Shown piece after piece: positions 1 to 5,868 of a DNA stretch of 7,212 nucleotides. This DNA comes from Oscillospiraceae bacterium (lineage in GTDB: Bacteria > Bacillota > Clostridia > Oscillospirales > UBA929). The position numbers and the translations under genes were made by a program. Position 1 is the stretch's first letter. Every line of letters begins with the position of its first letter. The stretch spans positions 1 through 7,212 of the forward strand of contig WRLW01000075.1 of the NCBI GenBank assembly GCA_009777435.1. The letters are read 5' to 3'. The notes beneath the pieces were generated by a model that saw only the letters and a list, made by a program, of their open reading frames with translations, made no database searches and was not told where the DNA came from.

Positions 1-468
1 CTCCACTATAATGGGGTGTTCCGGCCTCGGCGGCGCTTCGCGCGGCGCCTCCTTGGGCTCCTCGCACCCCTCCGTGACCACAGGCTCAGGGCGCGGCATG
101 GGCTCAAACCACACGGAGCCGGGCTGTTCACAAACCTCCGCGGCTATCGGCTCAGGGCGCGGCGCGGGCTCAACCCACACGACGGCGGGCTGTTCCCGGA
201 TCTCCGCGTGTACCGGCTCGTGGCGCGGCATGGGCTCGAACCACACTCCGCCGTCCTCCCGGGTCTCCACGCGCGGCGCCTCGCGTCTCGCCGGCAGGGC
301 CGTATAGCCGGGGCAGATGGTCAAAATCTCGCCGGGAGTGAGCATATCCGGGTTAAGGTGCGGGTTCTCGGAGAGCATAAGCTCAACGCTTGTGCGGTAA
401 CGGCGCGCGAGACGCGCGAGCGTGTCGCCTCGCCTGACGGTATACGTTATGCGTTCGGGGCAGCTCAT
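1..468 (-). CDS. LysM-domain protein, N-terminal part (runs off left edge)
   Basis: The reverse strand is open for 156 codons from ATG at 468 to the window edge with no stop, so the C-terminus is missing. Residues about 7-52 form a LysM domain: Y-T-V-R-R-G-D-T-L opens it, followed by an Arg-rich helix, S-E-N-P-H-L-N-P in the middle and L-T-P-G-E-I-L-T-I at the end. LysM binds N-acetylglucosamine polymers such as peptidoglycan. No signal peptide precedes it; the domain starts almost at Met1, as in SafA-like spore-coat LysM proteins, so a role in the spore envelope or cytoplasm is as possible as the cell wall. Residues 75-140 are three 22-residue repeats beginning V-W-[FV]-E-P-[MA]-P-R, then a Pro/Glu-rich stretch. 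The start is supported by AAAGGA upstream, 8 nt from the ATG. Divergent from the EF-G-like gene. The LysM call is firm; the function of the whole protein is unknown. Confidence 0.82.
   Translation of the reverse strand, partial: MSCPERITYTVRRGDTLARLARRYRTSVELMLSENPHLNPDMLTPGEILTICPGYTALPARREAPRVETREDGGVWFEPMPRHEPVHAEIREQPAVVWVEPAPRPEPIAAEVCEQPGSVWFEPMPRPEPVVTEGCEEPKEAPREAPPRPEHPIIVE
49..246 (-). repeat. Three tandem 66-bp coding repeats (22 residues each)
   Basis: Units lie at 246-181, 180-115 and 114-49 on the reverse strand. Each starts GTG TGG and encodes V-W-x-E-P-x-P-R-x-E-P, then variable residues ending near E-Q-P or E-E-P. The first eleven codons are most alike; the second half of each unit has drifted (H-A-E-I-R-E-Q-P, A-A-E-V-C-E-Q-P, V-T-E-G-C-E-E-P). 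The period is an exact multiple of three, so copy number could change without breaking the frame. It probably forms a Pro-rich extended linker, with one Trp per unit. Confidence 0.9.
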
Positions 469-498
469 CTTACCATTCCTTTCAATGCGCTTTATTAA

Positions 499-527
499 AT
501 TTTATGAGACATATACGGAAATGTTTA
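499..527 (-). promoter_or_regulatory. Possible promoter of the LysM gene
   Basis: On the reverse strand, TAAACA (522-527) and TAAAAT (499-504) are separated by 17 nt and would start transcription about 25 nt before the ATG at 468. The -35 match is only four of six. The site lies in an AT-rich stretch, which fits, but another start cannot be excluded. Confidence 0.35.
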
Positions 528-607
528 CGTTTTTTTGCGGCGCCCTGCATTATGGCCGCGCCGCCTGTTTTGAATAACGCGCGGTAAAAACCCGGTAAAT
601 TTAAGAC

Positions 608-636
608 TTGTCAAAAATGTCCGTGTGATATATAAT
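608..636 (+). promoter_or_regulatory. Promoter of the EF-G-like gene
   Basis: TTGTCA (608-613) and TATAAT (631-636) are 17 nt apart, a nearly perfect sigma-A type promoter (five of six and six of six). Transcription would begin near 643, giving a leader of about 46 nt. The leader has a run of seven G at 649-655, and GGGGC (652-656) can pair with GCCCC (665-669) just before the ribosome binding site. Confidence 0.8.
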
Positions 637-669
637 CAGGGAATATTAGGGGGGGCTTAAATACGCCCC

Positions 670-680
670 GGAGAGAGAGG
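670..680 (+). promoter_or_regulatory. Ribosome binding site fixing the GTG start at 689
   Basis: A purine run GGAGAGAGAGG ends 8 nt before GTG 689. An ATG at 682 is in another frame and too close to the site to be used, so GTG is the start of the EF-G-like protein. Confidence 0.75.
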
Positions 681-688
681 TATGGACG

Positions 689-2749
689 GTGCAGCTTGCG
701 AATATCAGAAACGTATGCCTTATGGGCCACGGCGGCGACGGGAAAACCACGCTGGCCGAGAGCCTGTTGTTCATGACCAAAGCCGCCGACCGCATGGGTA
801 AGGTAGCGGACGGCAATACGGTGTGCGACTTTGACCAGGAAGAAATCCGCCGCAAGATATCCATAGGCTCCTCAATCGCGCCCGTGGAATATAACGGCTG
901 TAAAATCAACCTGCTCGACACGCCCGGTTACTTCGATTTCGTCGGCGAGGTGCTGCAGTCACTGCGCGTCGCCGATATCGGCGTCATAGTCTGCGCCGCT
1001 AAGAGCGGCGTTAACGTGGGCGCCGAAAAGGCCTGGAAGCTGCTCGCCGGCCGGAAGCTGCCCCGCGCGTTTTATATATCGCGGATCGACGAGGAAAACG
1101 CCGACTTCTTCAAGGCCTACGCGTCCATAAAAGAAGCTTTCGGAAACAGCGTATGCCCGCTGTACGCGCCGGCCATAGAGAACGGCAAGGCTGTCGGCAT
1201 CATCGACATCGCCGCCAAAAAGGCGGTCGGGGCCGACGGCAAGCCGATGGACATCCCCGCGGGCATGTCGGCCCAGATAGACGACCTGTACAACGAGCTG
1301 GCCGAGCATGTGGCCGAGACCGACGAGGCGCTTATGGAGCGTTTCTTTGAGGGCGAGGCCTTCACGGCCGACGAAATCACGAAGGGCCTGTCGGCCGGCA
1401 TAGCCGGCGGCGACATAACGCCCGTGCTTTGCGGCTCGGCCATCAATAATATGGGCGGCGCCGAATTTTTGAAAGCGATCACCGCCTACGGGCCGTGTCC
1501 GGCCGGCCGCAAGGTCGAAAAGGGCGTTAAAAACGGCGAACCGGCGGAGCTTGCGATAGACCAAAACGGCCCGGCGGCGGCCATCGTTTTCAAAACGCTG
1601 TCCGACCAATACGGCAAGTTCTCGTTTTTCAAGGTCATCTCCGGCAAGGTTACGTCGGACATGACGCTTGTAAACGCGCGCACGGGTCAAAACGAGAAGA
1701 TGGGCCATATATATGTCGTGCGCGGGAAGAAAAACACAGAGGTAAAGGAAATCGGCTGCGGCGATATCGGCGCGGTCTCCAAGCTGGCCGACCTCAAAAC
1801 GGGAGACACGCTCTGCGACCCGCGCGCGGTTATCGAGCTTGAGGGCGTCAATTTCCCCGAGCCTTGCTACGCGCTGGCCTTTATGTCCAAGGTCAAGGGC
1901 GGCGAGGAGAAAATCGCCACCGGGCTTTCGCGCATATCGGAGGAGGATCTCTCCTTTATCGTCAAAAACGACGCCGAAACCAAGCAGTTTGTTGTTACCG
2001 GGCAGGGCGACATACATCTTGACGTTCTCTGTTCAAGGCTCAAAAGCAAATTCGGTGCGGAGGTCGAAACCGAGTCGCCGCGCGTGGCCTACCGCGAAAA
2101 GATTCGCAAGAAGGTCACAGGCGTCGAAGGCAAGCATAAAAAGCAGTCCGGCGGCCACGGGCAGTTCGGCTTAGTCATTATGGACTTTGAGCCGGGCGAA
2201 ACCGAGGATCTTATTTTCGAGGAAAAAATCTTTGGCGGCTCGGTGCCCAAAAACTTCCATCCCGCCGTCGAAAAGGGCTTGCGCGAGCGCATACAGCGCG
2301 GCGTGCTGGCCGGATACCCGGTCGTCAACCTGAAGGCTACGCTGGTTGACGGCAAATACCACGACGTCGATTCGTCGGAAATGGCCTTCAAGCTGGCCGC
2401 CGGGCTCGCGTATAAAAGCGGCCTGCCGCAGGCCAGCCCGGTATTGCTTGAGCCTATCGGCTCGCTCAAGGTCTCCATACCCGACAGCTACACCGGCGAT
2501 ATCATGGGCGACCTCAACAAGCGCCGCGGGCGCGTCATGGGCATGAACCCCGCCGAGGGCGGCGGCACGGTGGTCGAAGCCGAGGCCCCCATGTCCGAGA
2601 TGCACTCATACGCCATCGACCTGCGCTCGATGACGCAGGGGCGCGGCTCGTTCACGTTCAAGTTTGAGCGCTACGACGAGGCGCCGCCGATGGTGCAGCA
2701 GAAGGTAATCGAAAGCGCCAAGGCGCGCATGGAAGAGGACGACGATTAG
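689..2749 (+). CDS. Elongation factor G-like GTPase (EF-G paralogue, FusA2-type)
   Basis: 686 residues with the EF-G domain order: G domain (about 1-290), beta-barrel domain II (about 294-375), domain III (about 385-460), domain IV (about 460-585) and domain V (about 588-665). The P-loop is G-H-G-G-D-G-K-T-T (13-21), instead of the A-H-x-D-x-G-K-T-T of translocating EF-G. Switch I has R-R-K-I-S-I (54-59) where EF-G has R-G-I-T-I. G3 is D-T-P-G-Y (77-81), with Tyr in place of the catalytic His. G4 is S-R-I-D (131-134) rather than N-K-x-D. G5 is C-G-S-A (248-251). In contrast, the domain IV tip Y-H-D-V-D-S-S-E (557-564) keeps the conserved His, and domain V has E-P-I-G-S-L-K-V. The G-H-G-G and D-T-P-G-Y features belong to the FusA2/EF-G-like paralogues, whose role is not settled; it probably acts at the ribosome but may not be the main translocase. 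It is monocistronic: own promoter upstream, terminator downstream. The family is sure, the exact function is not. Confidence 0.93.
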   Translation: MQLANIRNVCLMGHGGDGKTTLAESLLFMTKAADRMGKVADGNTVCDFDQEEIRRKISIGSSIAPVEYNGCKINLLDTPGYFDFVGEVLQSLRVADIGVIVCAAKSGVNVGAEKAWKLLAGRKLPRAFYISRIDEENADFFKAYASIKEAFGNSVCPLYAPAIENGKAVGIIDIAAKKAVGADGKPMDIPAGMSAQIDDLYNELAEHVAETDEALMERFFEGEAFTADEITKGLSAGIAGGDITPVLCGSAINNMGGAEFLKAITAYGPCPAGRKVEKGVKNGEPAELAIDQNGPAAAIVFKTLSDQYGKFSFFKVISGKVTSDMTLVNARTGQNEKMGHIYVVRGKKNTEVKEIGCGDIGAVSKLADLKTGDTLCDPRAVIELEGVNFPEPCYALAFMSKVKGGEEKIATGLSRISEEDLSFIVKNDAETKQFVVTGQGDIHLDVLCSRLKSKFGAEVETESPRVAYREKIRKKVTGVEGKHKKQSGGHGQFGLVIMDFEPGETEDLIFEEKIFGGSVPKNFHPAVEKGLRERIQRGVLAGYPVVNLKATLVDGKYHDVDSSEMAFKLAAGLAYKSGLPQASPVLLEPIGSLKVSIPDSYTGDIMGDLNKRRGRVMGMNPAEGGGTVVEAEAPMSEMHSYAIDLRSMTQGRGSFTFKFERYDEAPPMVQQKVIESAKARMEEDDD

Positions 2750-2782
2750 AAAGCCCGGGCCGCAATCGTGTTCGTCAGACGC

Positions 2783-2819
2783 AAAACCCCTTGAAACGTC
2801 AATGTTTTCAAGGGGTTTT
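2783..2819. terminator. Bidirectional intrinsic terminator between convergent genes
   Basis: AAAACCCCTTGAAA (2783-2796) and its exact complement at 2806-2819 form a 14-bp stem with a 9-nt loop. The arms end in A4 on one side and T4 on the other, so each strand reads a GC core followed by a short T run. It lies 33 nt after the EF-G-like stop and 24 nt after the ksgA stop, serving both. Confidence 0.9.
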
Positions 2820-2843
2820 CGGTATAGTAGTAATAATGCGCGC

Positions 2844-3665
2844 TCACAGACACTCCGCCAGACGCGCGAATGCCTCAAGGGGCAGCGTCTCGCCGCGCGC
2901 CGTGGGGTCGATGCCGCAAGCCTCCAATGCCTCAACGGCGCGTTCGCGCGATATGGACAGACCGGCGGGCAGGGCGTTTATAAGCTGCTTGCGCCGCTGC
3001 GCGAACGCCGCGCGCACGGCAGGCTCAAACATCGGGTGCGCGCATCGCAGGGGCACGCGCTCAAGCGACAGCACCGCCGAATAGACCTTGGGCGGCGGTA
3101 TGAACGCCGACGGCGGCACTTCCAAAACGACGCGCGCGTCGGCGCGGTTGCGCACAAACAGGGTGAACGCGCCGTAGGCTTCCGTGCCCGGGCGCGCCGT
3201 GATTCTCCGGGCGACCTCGCGCTGAACCATAACCGTAGCGCTTTCAAAACAGCCCGGCGTCAGGATGGCCGCCAGCAGCGGCGTGGTGATATTATAAGGC
3301 AGATTGGCGCACAGCTTCGGGCGCAGGCCCATGTCCCGAACTATCGCGGCCAGGTCGGTTTTCAGCGCGTCCGCGTGGCGCACCTCCACATTCTCAAAGC
3401 CGCCCAGCGTGTATTCAAGCACGGGCAGCAGGCGTTTGTCCGCCTCAAGCGCGATTACAACCGCCGCGCGTTTGGACAGCTCGGCTGTGAGCGCGCCCAA
3501 GCCCGGGCCGATCTCGACCACGACGGACTGCTTGTCCGCGCCCGACAGTACCGCGATGTCCTCGGTTATATCCGGCGCGGCCAAAAAATGCTGGCCCAGC
3601 GATTTCGAGGCGCGCAGCCCGAACCGCTTGGTCAACTCCGAAATCCCGCGCCTGTCAAAGCACAC
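2844..3665 (-). CDS. rsmA: 16S rRNA (adenine1518/1519-N6)-dimethyltransferase RsmA/KsgA
   Basis: 273 residues from GTG at 3665, the usual family length. The enzyme transfers four methyl groups from S-adenosylmethionine to two adjacent adenines near the 3' end of 16S rRNA, late in small-subunit assembly. The N-terminal S-K-S-L-G-Q-H-F-L (about 20-28) is the family opening (usually Q-N-F-L). E-I-G-P-G-L-G (51-57) is the SAM-binding loop, Glu74 ends the second strand, H-A-D-A-L (97-101) is the adenine-contact region, N-L-P-Y (121-124) is the catalytic motif IV, and F-I-P-P-P-K-V (188-194) is the typical C-terminal signature. The frame is open up to an ATG at 3731, but that ATG lies inside the promoter and would not be transcribed; GGAGG 8 nt before the GTG fits the shorter start. 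It is transcribed alone from its own promoter, convergent with the EF-G-like gene. Loss of this enzyme gives kasugamycin resistance in other bacteria. Confidence 0.95.
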   Translation of the reverse strand: MCFDRRGISELTKRFGLRASKSLGQHFLAAPDITEDIAVLSGADKQSVVVEIGPGLGALTAELSKRAAVVIALEADKRLLPVLEYTLGGFENVEVRHADALKTDLAAIVRDMGLRPKLCANLPYNITTPLLAAILTPGCFESATVMVQREVARRITARPGTEAYGAFTLFVRNRADARVVLEVPPSAFIPPPKVYSAVLSLERVPLRCAHPMFEPAVRAAFAQRRKQLINALPAGLSISRERAVEALEACGIDPTARGETLPLEAFARLAECL

Positions 3666-3673
3666 AATAAATA

Positions 3674-3678
3674 CCTCC
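3674..3678 (-). promoter_or_regulatory. Ribosome binding site deciding the ksgA GTG start
   Basis: GGAGG on the reverse strand sits 8 nt before GTG 3665. No comparable site precedes the upstream ATG at 3731. Confidence 0.85.
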
Positions 3679-3718
3679 GTTTTCGCCCGCCGCCGGACTC
3701 GCCCGGCAAAGCAACTTG

Positions 3719-3747
3719 ATTCTACAGGCATCCCGGCGTCCTGTCAA
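3719..3747 (-). promoter_or_regulatory. Promoter of rsmA/ksgA
   Basis: On the reverse strand, TTGACA (3742-3747, a perfect -35) and TAGAAT (3719-3724, five of six) are separated by exactly 17 nt. Transcription would begin near 3712, giving a leader of about 47 nt. The upstream in-frame ATG (3729-3731) falls in the spacer of this promoter. Confidence 0.85.
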
Positions 3748-3805
3748 TGGCAAAGCGCGGCGGACGCACAGCACCATCCCGGCACAGCGAAATTCGACAC
3801 GCCAT

Positions 3806-3840
3806 GTAGGGACGCACAGTGTGCGTCCGCGCGCCCCTAC
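3806..3840. repeat. Palindromic intergenic element (REP/MITE-like)
   Basis: GGACGCACA (3810-3818), one G, then TGTGCGTCC (3820-3828) is a perfect palindrome; as RNA it would form an 8-bp hairpin with a 3-nt loop. It is framed by GTAGGG (3806-3811) and CCCCTAC (3834-3840), which are complementary and could close an outer stem around a bulge. There is no T run on either side, so it is not a standard terminator, although it lies just after the stop of the Noc-like gene. A second copy of the word GGACGCACAG is at 3762-3771. Confidence 0.6.
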
Positions 3841-3847
3841 GCCCCCC

Positions 3848-4675
3848 CTAATACGGCGCCGAACGTACTTTGATTCCGCGTTTGGGTATGCGTATGGTAA
3901 GCACTATGCCGGCGTCGTCCTCGCTTTTGTCAAAGGCGGCCTGTATGCCGGCGCTGCGCATAACGTCCACGGCATGGCCGATGGTGTTCAGAAACACGCG
4001 CACGTCCTTGACTATATACAGCGTGCGGCCGGCCGGCTTTTTCGCTTTTGCGCTCTGCTCGGGCGACAGCACGCCGTCCACATAAGCGTCGGTCTGCGCC
4101 ACGTTCATGCCGTTGACGATTATTGCCTCAAGCGCTTGGCGGCGCTGCTCCGGTTTTTCGAGACGCAGCAGCGCCCGCGCGTGGCGCTCCGTAAGCCCGT
4201 AATGGCGTATAAGCTCGACGGTCGGCTCGTCGAGCCTTAAAAGGCGCAGCTTGTTGGCCACCGCCGACTGCGACTTGCCGATACGCGCCGCCGCTTCCTC
4301 CTGCGACAGCCCGTAGAGGCTGATCAGCCGCCTTATGCCCTCGGCCTCCTCAAAGCAGTCAAGATCCCTGCGCTGGAGGTTCTCCACCAGCGCTATAAGC
4401 GACGACCGCTGTTCGTCGGCCTCCACCAAAATACACGGCACCTCCCTAAGCCCGGCCATACGGGCGGCCCGCAGCCGCCGCTCGCCGGCCACAAGCTCAT
4501 AGCCGCCGGCCGCGTTTCTCACGGTCAGGGGCTGCAGCACCCCAAGCTGCCTTATGCTCTCCGACAGCTCTTTAAGGCCGTCCGGGTCAAACACCTTGCG
4601 CGGCTGGGCCGGATTGGGTATGATCCGGTTGACGCCGACCTTCAAAACGCGATCCCGCTCCCCGCGCGAAAACAT
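3848..4675 (-). CDS. noc: Noc-like ParB-family DNA-binding protein (nucleoid occlusion)
   Basis: 275 residues, close to the length of B. subtilis Noc. Order: a short N-terminus, the ParB N-terminal CTP-binding domain (about 10-110) with N-P-A-Q-P-R (21-26), G-E-R-R-L-R-A (64-70) and E-N-L-Q-R (98-102), a helix-turn-helix (about 120-170), and a C-terminal dimerisation region (about 218-265, K-D-V-R-V-F-L-N-T-I). The four positions that separate Noc from ParB/Spo0J site recognition appear as Gln136, Lys142, Arg147 and Arg164 (in K-S-Q-S, A-N-K-L, L-L-R-L and T-E-R-H), the Noc pattern with Arg for Lys at the third. Family knowledge: Noc binds NBS sites and, with CTP, spreads on DNA and blocks division over the nucleoid. 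No parA/parB pair is adjacent. GGAGG-type purines (4683-4691) precede the ATG. A TTGACA at 4726-4731 may be its -35, but no good -10 follows. The alternative is a diverged ParB. Confidence 0.85.
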   Translation of the reverse strand: MFSRGERDRVLKVGVNRIIPNPAQPRKVFDPDGLKELSESIRQLGVLQPLTVRNAAGGYELVAGERRLRAARMAGLREVPCILVEADEQRSSLIALVENLQRRDLDCFEEAEGIRRLISLYGLSQEEAAARIGKSQSAVANKLRLLRLDEPTVELIRHYGLTERHARALLRLEKPEQRRQALEAIIVNGMNVAQTDAYVDGVLSPEQSAKAKKPAGRTLYIVKDVRVFLNTIGHAVDVMRSAGIQAAFDKSEDDAGIVLTIRIPKRGIKVRSAPY

Positions 4676-4820
4676 ACGCGCTCCCTCCTCCGTATTGCCG
4701 TTACTGTGATAAGCCCCGCGTTTATTGTCAATTGTTTATGTTAACTTGGGATTATTTTACAATAAGCCTTATACATATGCTGTCGAAACCGCGGATAAAA
4801 AAATATTTGCAAAAATTTCA

Positions 4821-4848
4821 TTGAAATGACGGGCGCGCGTGATAAAAT
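4821..4848 (+). promoter_or_regulatory. Promoter of the ABC transporter operon
   Basis: TTGAAA (4821-4826) and TAAAAT (4843-4848) are 16 nt apart, with TG at 4840-4841 giving an extended -10. Transcription would begin near 4855, about 36 nt before the ATPase start. A 13-bp palindrome ATTTCATTGAAAT (4815-4827) overlaps the -35 box and could be an operator. Confidence 0.7.
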
Positions 4849-4890
4849 GGGAACCGGGACTTCTGAAAAAGCCAAAAAGGCGGGCACTAT

Positions 4891-5868
4891 ATGCTTTCGG
4901 TGCATAACCTCACAAAGCGGTACGGCGACCGCGCCGTGGTGGACAATCTGTGCTTCTCGCTTAATCCGGGCGAGGTGACGGGACTGCTTGGGCCGAACGG
5001 CGCGGGCAAGACCACCACCATGAATATGCTGGCGGGCTTTCTTGCGCCCACCGGCGGCTCGGTCACGGTAGACGGCATAGACGCGCGGCGCGACGCGCTG
5101 GCCGCCGCGCGGCACATCGGCTTCCTGCCCGATACGCCGCCCCTGTACCCCGAGATGACCGTTTTGGCTTATCTTGACTTTGTTTACCGTCTAAAGGGCG
5201 TGGCGGCGGTCGATAAAAAGGCGCATTTGGCCGAGGCGTGCGACGCCGCCGGCATATCCGGCGTACTGCCGCGCGTCATAGGGCGGCTGTCGCGCGGCTA
5301 CCGCCAGCGCGTGGGGCTGGCCGCCGCGCTGATAGGCGACCCGGATATACTCATATTAGACGAGCCGACCGTCGGGCTTGACCCGAAGCAAATACGAGAC
5401 CTGCGTTCGCTCATCCTTGAGCTTGGCCGCTCGCGCTCCATACTTATCTCAACGCACATACTGCCCGAGGTCAACGCGCTGTGTTCGCGCGTGCTGGTAA
5501 TGCACCACGGCGTCATTGTCGCCGACGGCAAGCCCTCGGAGTTAGGCGCGCCCGCGCGGGACGGCGGCGAATACTGCGTCATACGCGTCGCCGACGGTCA
5601 GGGCGCAAACGCGCTGAGGGCGCTGAGGGCGCTCCGCGAGGTCTCCGAATGCCGCACGCGCGCCGCCGACGAGGACGGGCGGCTCGATATAGACGTCCGC
5701 TGCGCGCCTGACTCGCGCCCGCTGCTTACGCGGACGCTGACCGGCGCGGGCGTGGACGTGTACTCCATACAGCGCGCGCGGCGCGGCCTTGAGGACGTGT
5801 TTTTGTCGCTGACGCTCGACGACGCGGCCGGCGGCAAAGCCAAAAACGCGCGGAGGAAAGGGTCATGA
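4891..5868 (+). CDS. ABC-2 type transporter ATP-binding protein (GldA/CcmA-like)
   Basis: 325 residues. It supplies ATP hydrolysis at the inner face of the membrane for the channel encoded next. Walker A is G-P-N-G-A-G-K-T-T (34-42), the signature is L-S-R-G-Y-R-Q-R (133-140), typical of the GldA branch rather than L-S-G-G-Q, Walker B is I-L-I-L-D-E-P (153-159), the D-loop is G-L-D-P (162-165) and the switch His is His189 (S-T-H). Residues after about 225 form the extra C-terminal domain common in ABC-2 exporter ATPases, ending in G-L-E-D-V-F-L-S-L (299-307) and a basic tail. A 9-bp unit is repeated at 5611-5637 (A-L-R three times). The ribosome site is weak (AAGG at 4877-4880, 10 nt before ATG). 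The stop codon overlaps the start of the next gene, so the two are translationally coupled. The substrate is unknown. Confidence 0.93.
   Translation: MLSVHNLTKRYGDRAVVDNLCFSLNPGEVTGLLGPNGAGKTTTMNMLAGFLAPTGGSVTVDGIDARRDALAAARHIGFLPDTPPLYPEMTVLAYLDFVYRLKGVAAVDKKAHLAEACDAAGISGVLPRVIGRLSRGYRQRVGLAAALIGDPDILILDEPTVGLDPKQIRDLRSLILELGRSRSILISTHILPEVNALCSRVLVMHHGVIVADGKPSELGAPARDGGEYCVIRVADGQGANALRALRALREVSECRTRAADEDGRLDIDVRCAPDSRPLLTRTLTGAGVDVYSIQRARRGLEDVFLSLTLDDAAGGKAKNARRKGS
5611..5637 (+). repeat. Three 9-bp in-frame repeats inside the ABC ATPase gene
   Basis: GCGCTGAGG occurs twice back to back (5611-5619, 5620-5628), followed by the related GCGCTCCGC. It encodes Ala-Leu-Arg three times (residues 241-249) in the C-terminal accessory domain, outside the ATPase core. 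Slippage here would add or remove three residues without a frameshift. Confidence 0.8.
5852..5856 (+). promoter_or_regulatory. Ribosome binding site for the permease, inside the ATPase gene
   Basis: GGAGG lies 8 nt before ATG 5865 and within the last codons of the ATPase gene. It supports the first ATG rather than the one at 5871, which would be 14 nt away. Confidence 0.85.

Noticed and set aside
16..498. Plus-strand open frames in the first 500 bases
   Set aside because: They mirror the LysM gene on the other strand, which has a domain, repeats and a ribosome site; the plus frames are Arg/His-rich with none of these.
537..564. GC hairpin GCGGCGC/GCGCCGC in the divergent gap
   Set aside because: The loop is 14 nt and no T run follows on either strand, so it is not a terminator; such stems are expected at this GC content.
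959..2017. Long reverse-strand open frame (352 codons) within the EF-G-like gene
   Set aside because: It lies wholly antisense to a clear EF-G-family gene, has no recognisable domain and is rich in Arg, Val and Gly as expected from a GC-rich shadow frame.
2802..3719. Plus-strand open frame (305 codons) opposite ksgA
   Set aside because: Antisense to ksgA, very Arg-rich, begins inside the terminator hairpin and has no family motif.
4703..4731. Promoter for the Noc-like gene using TTGACA at 4726-4731
   Set aside because: The hexamer at the correct distance is CACAGT, only three of six, and no extended -10 is present; too weak to list as a feature.
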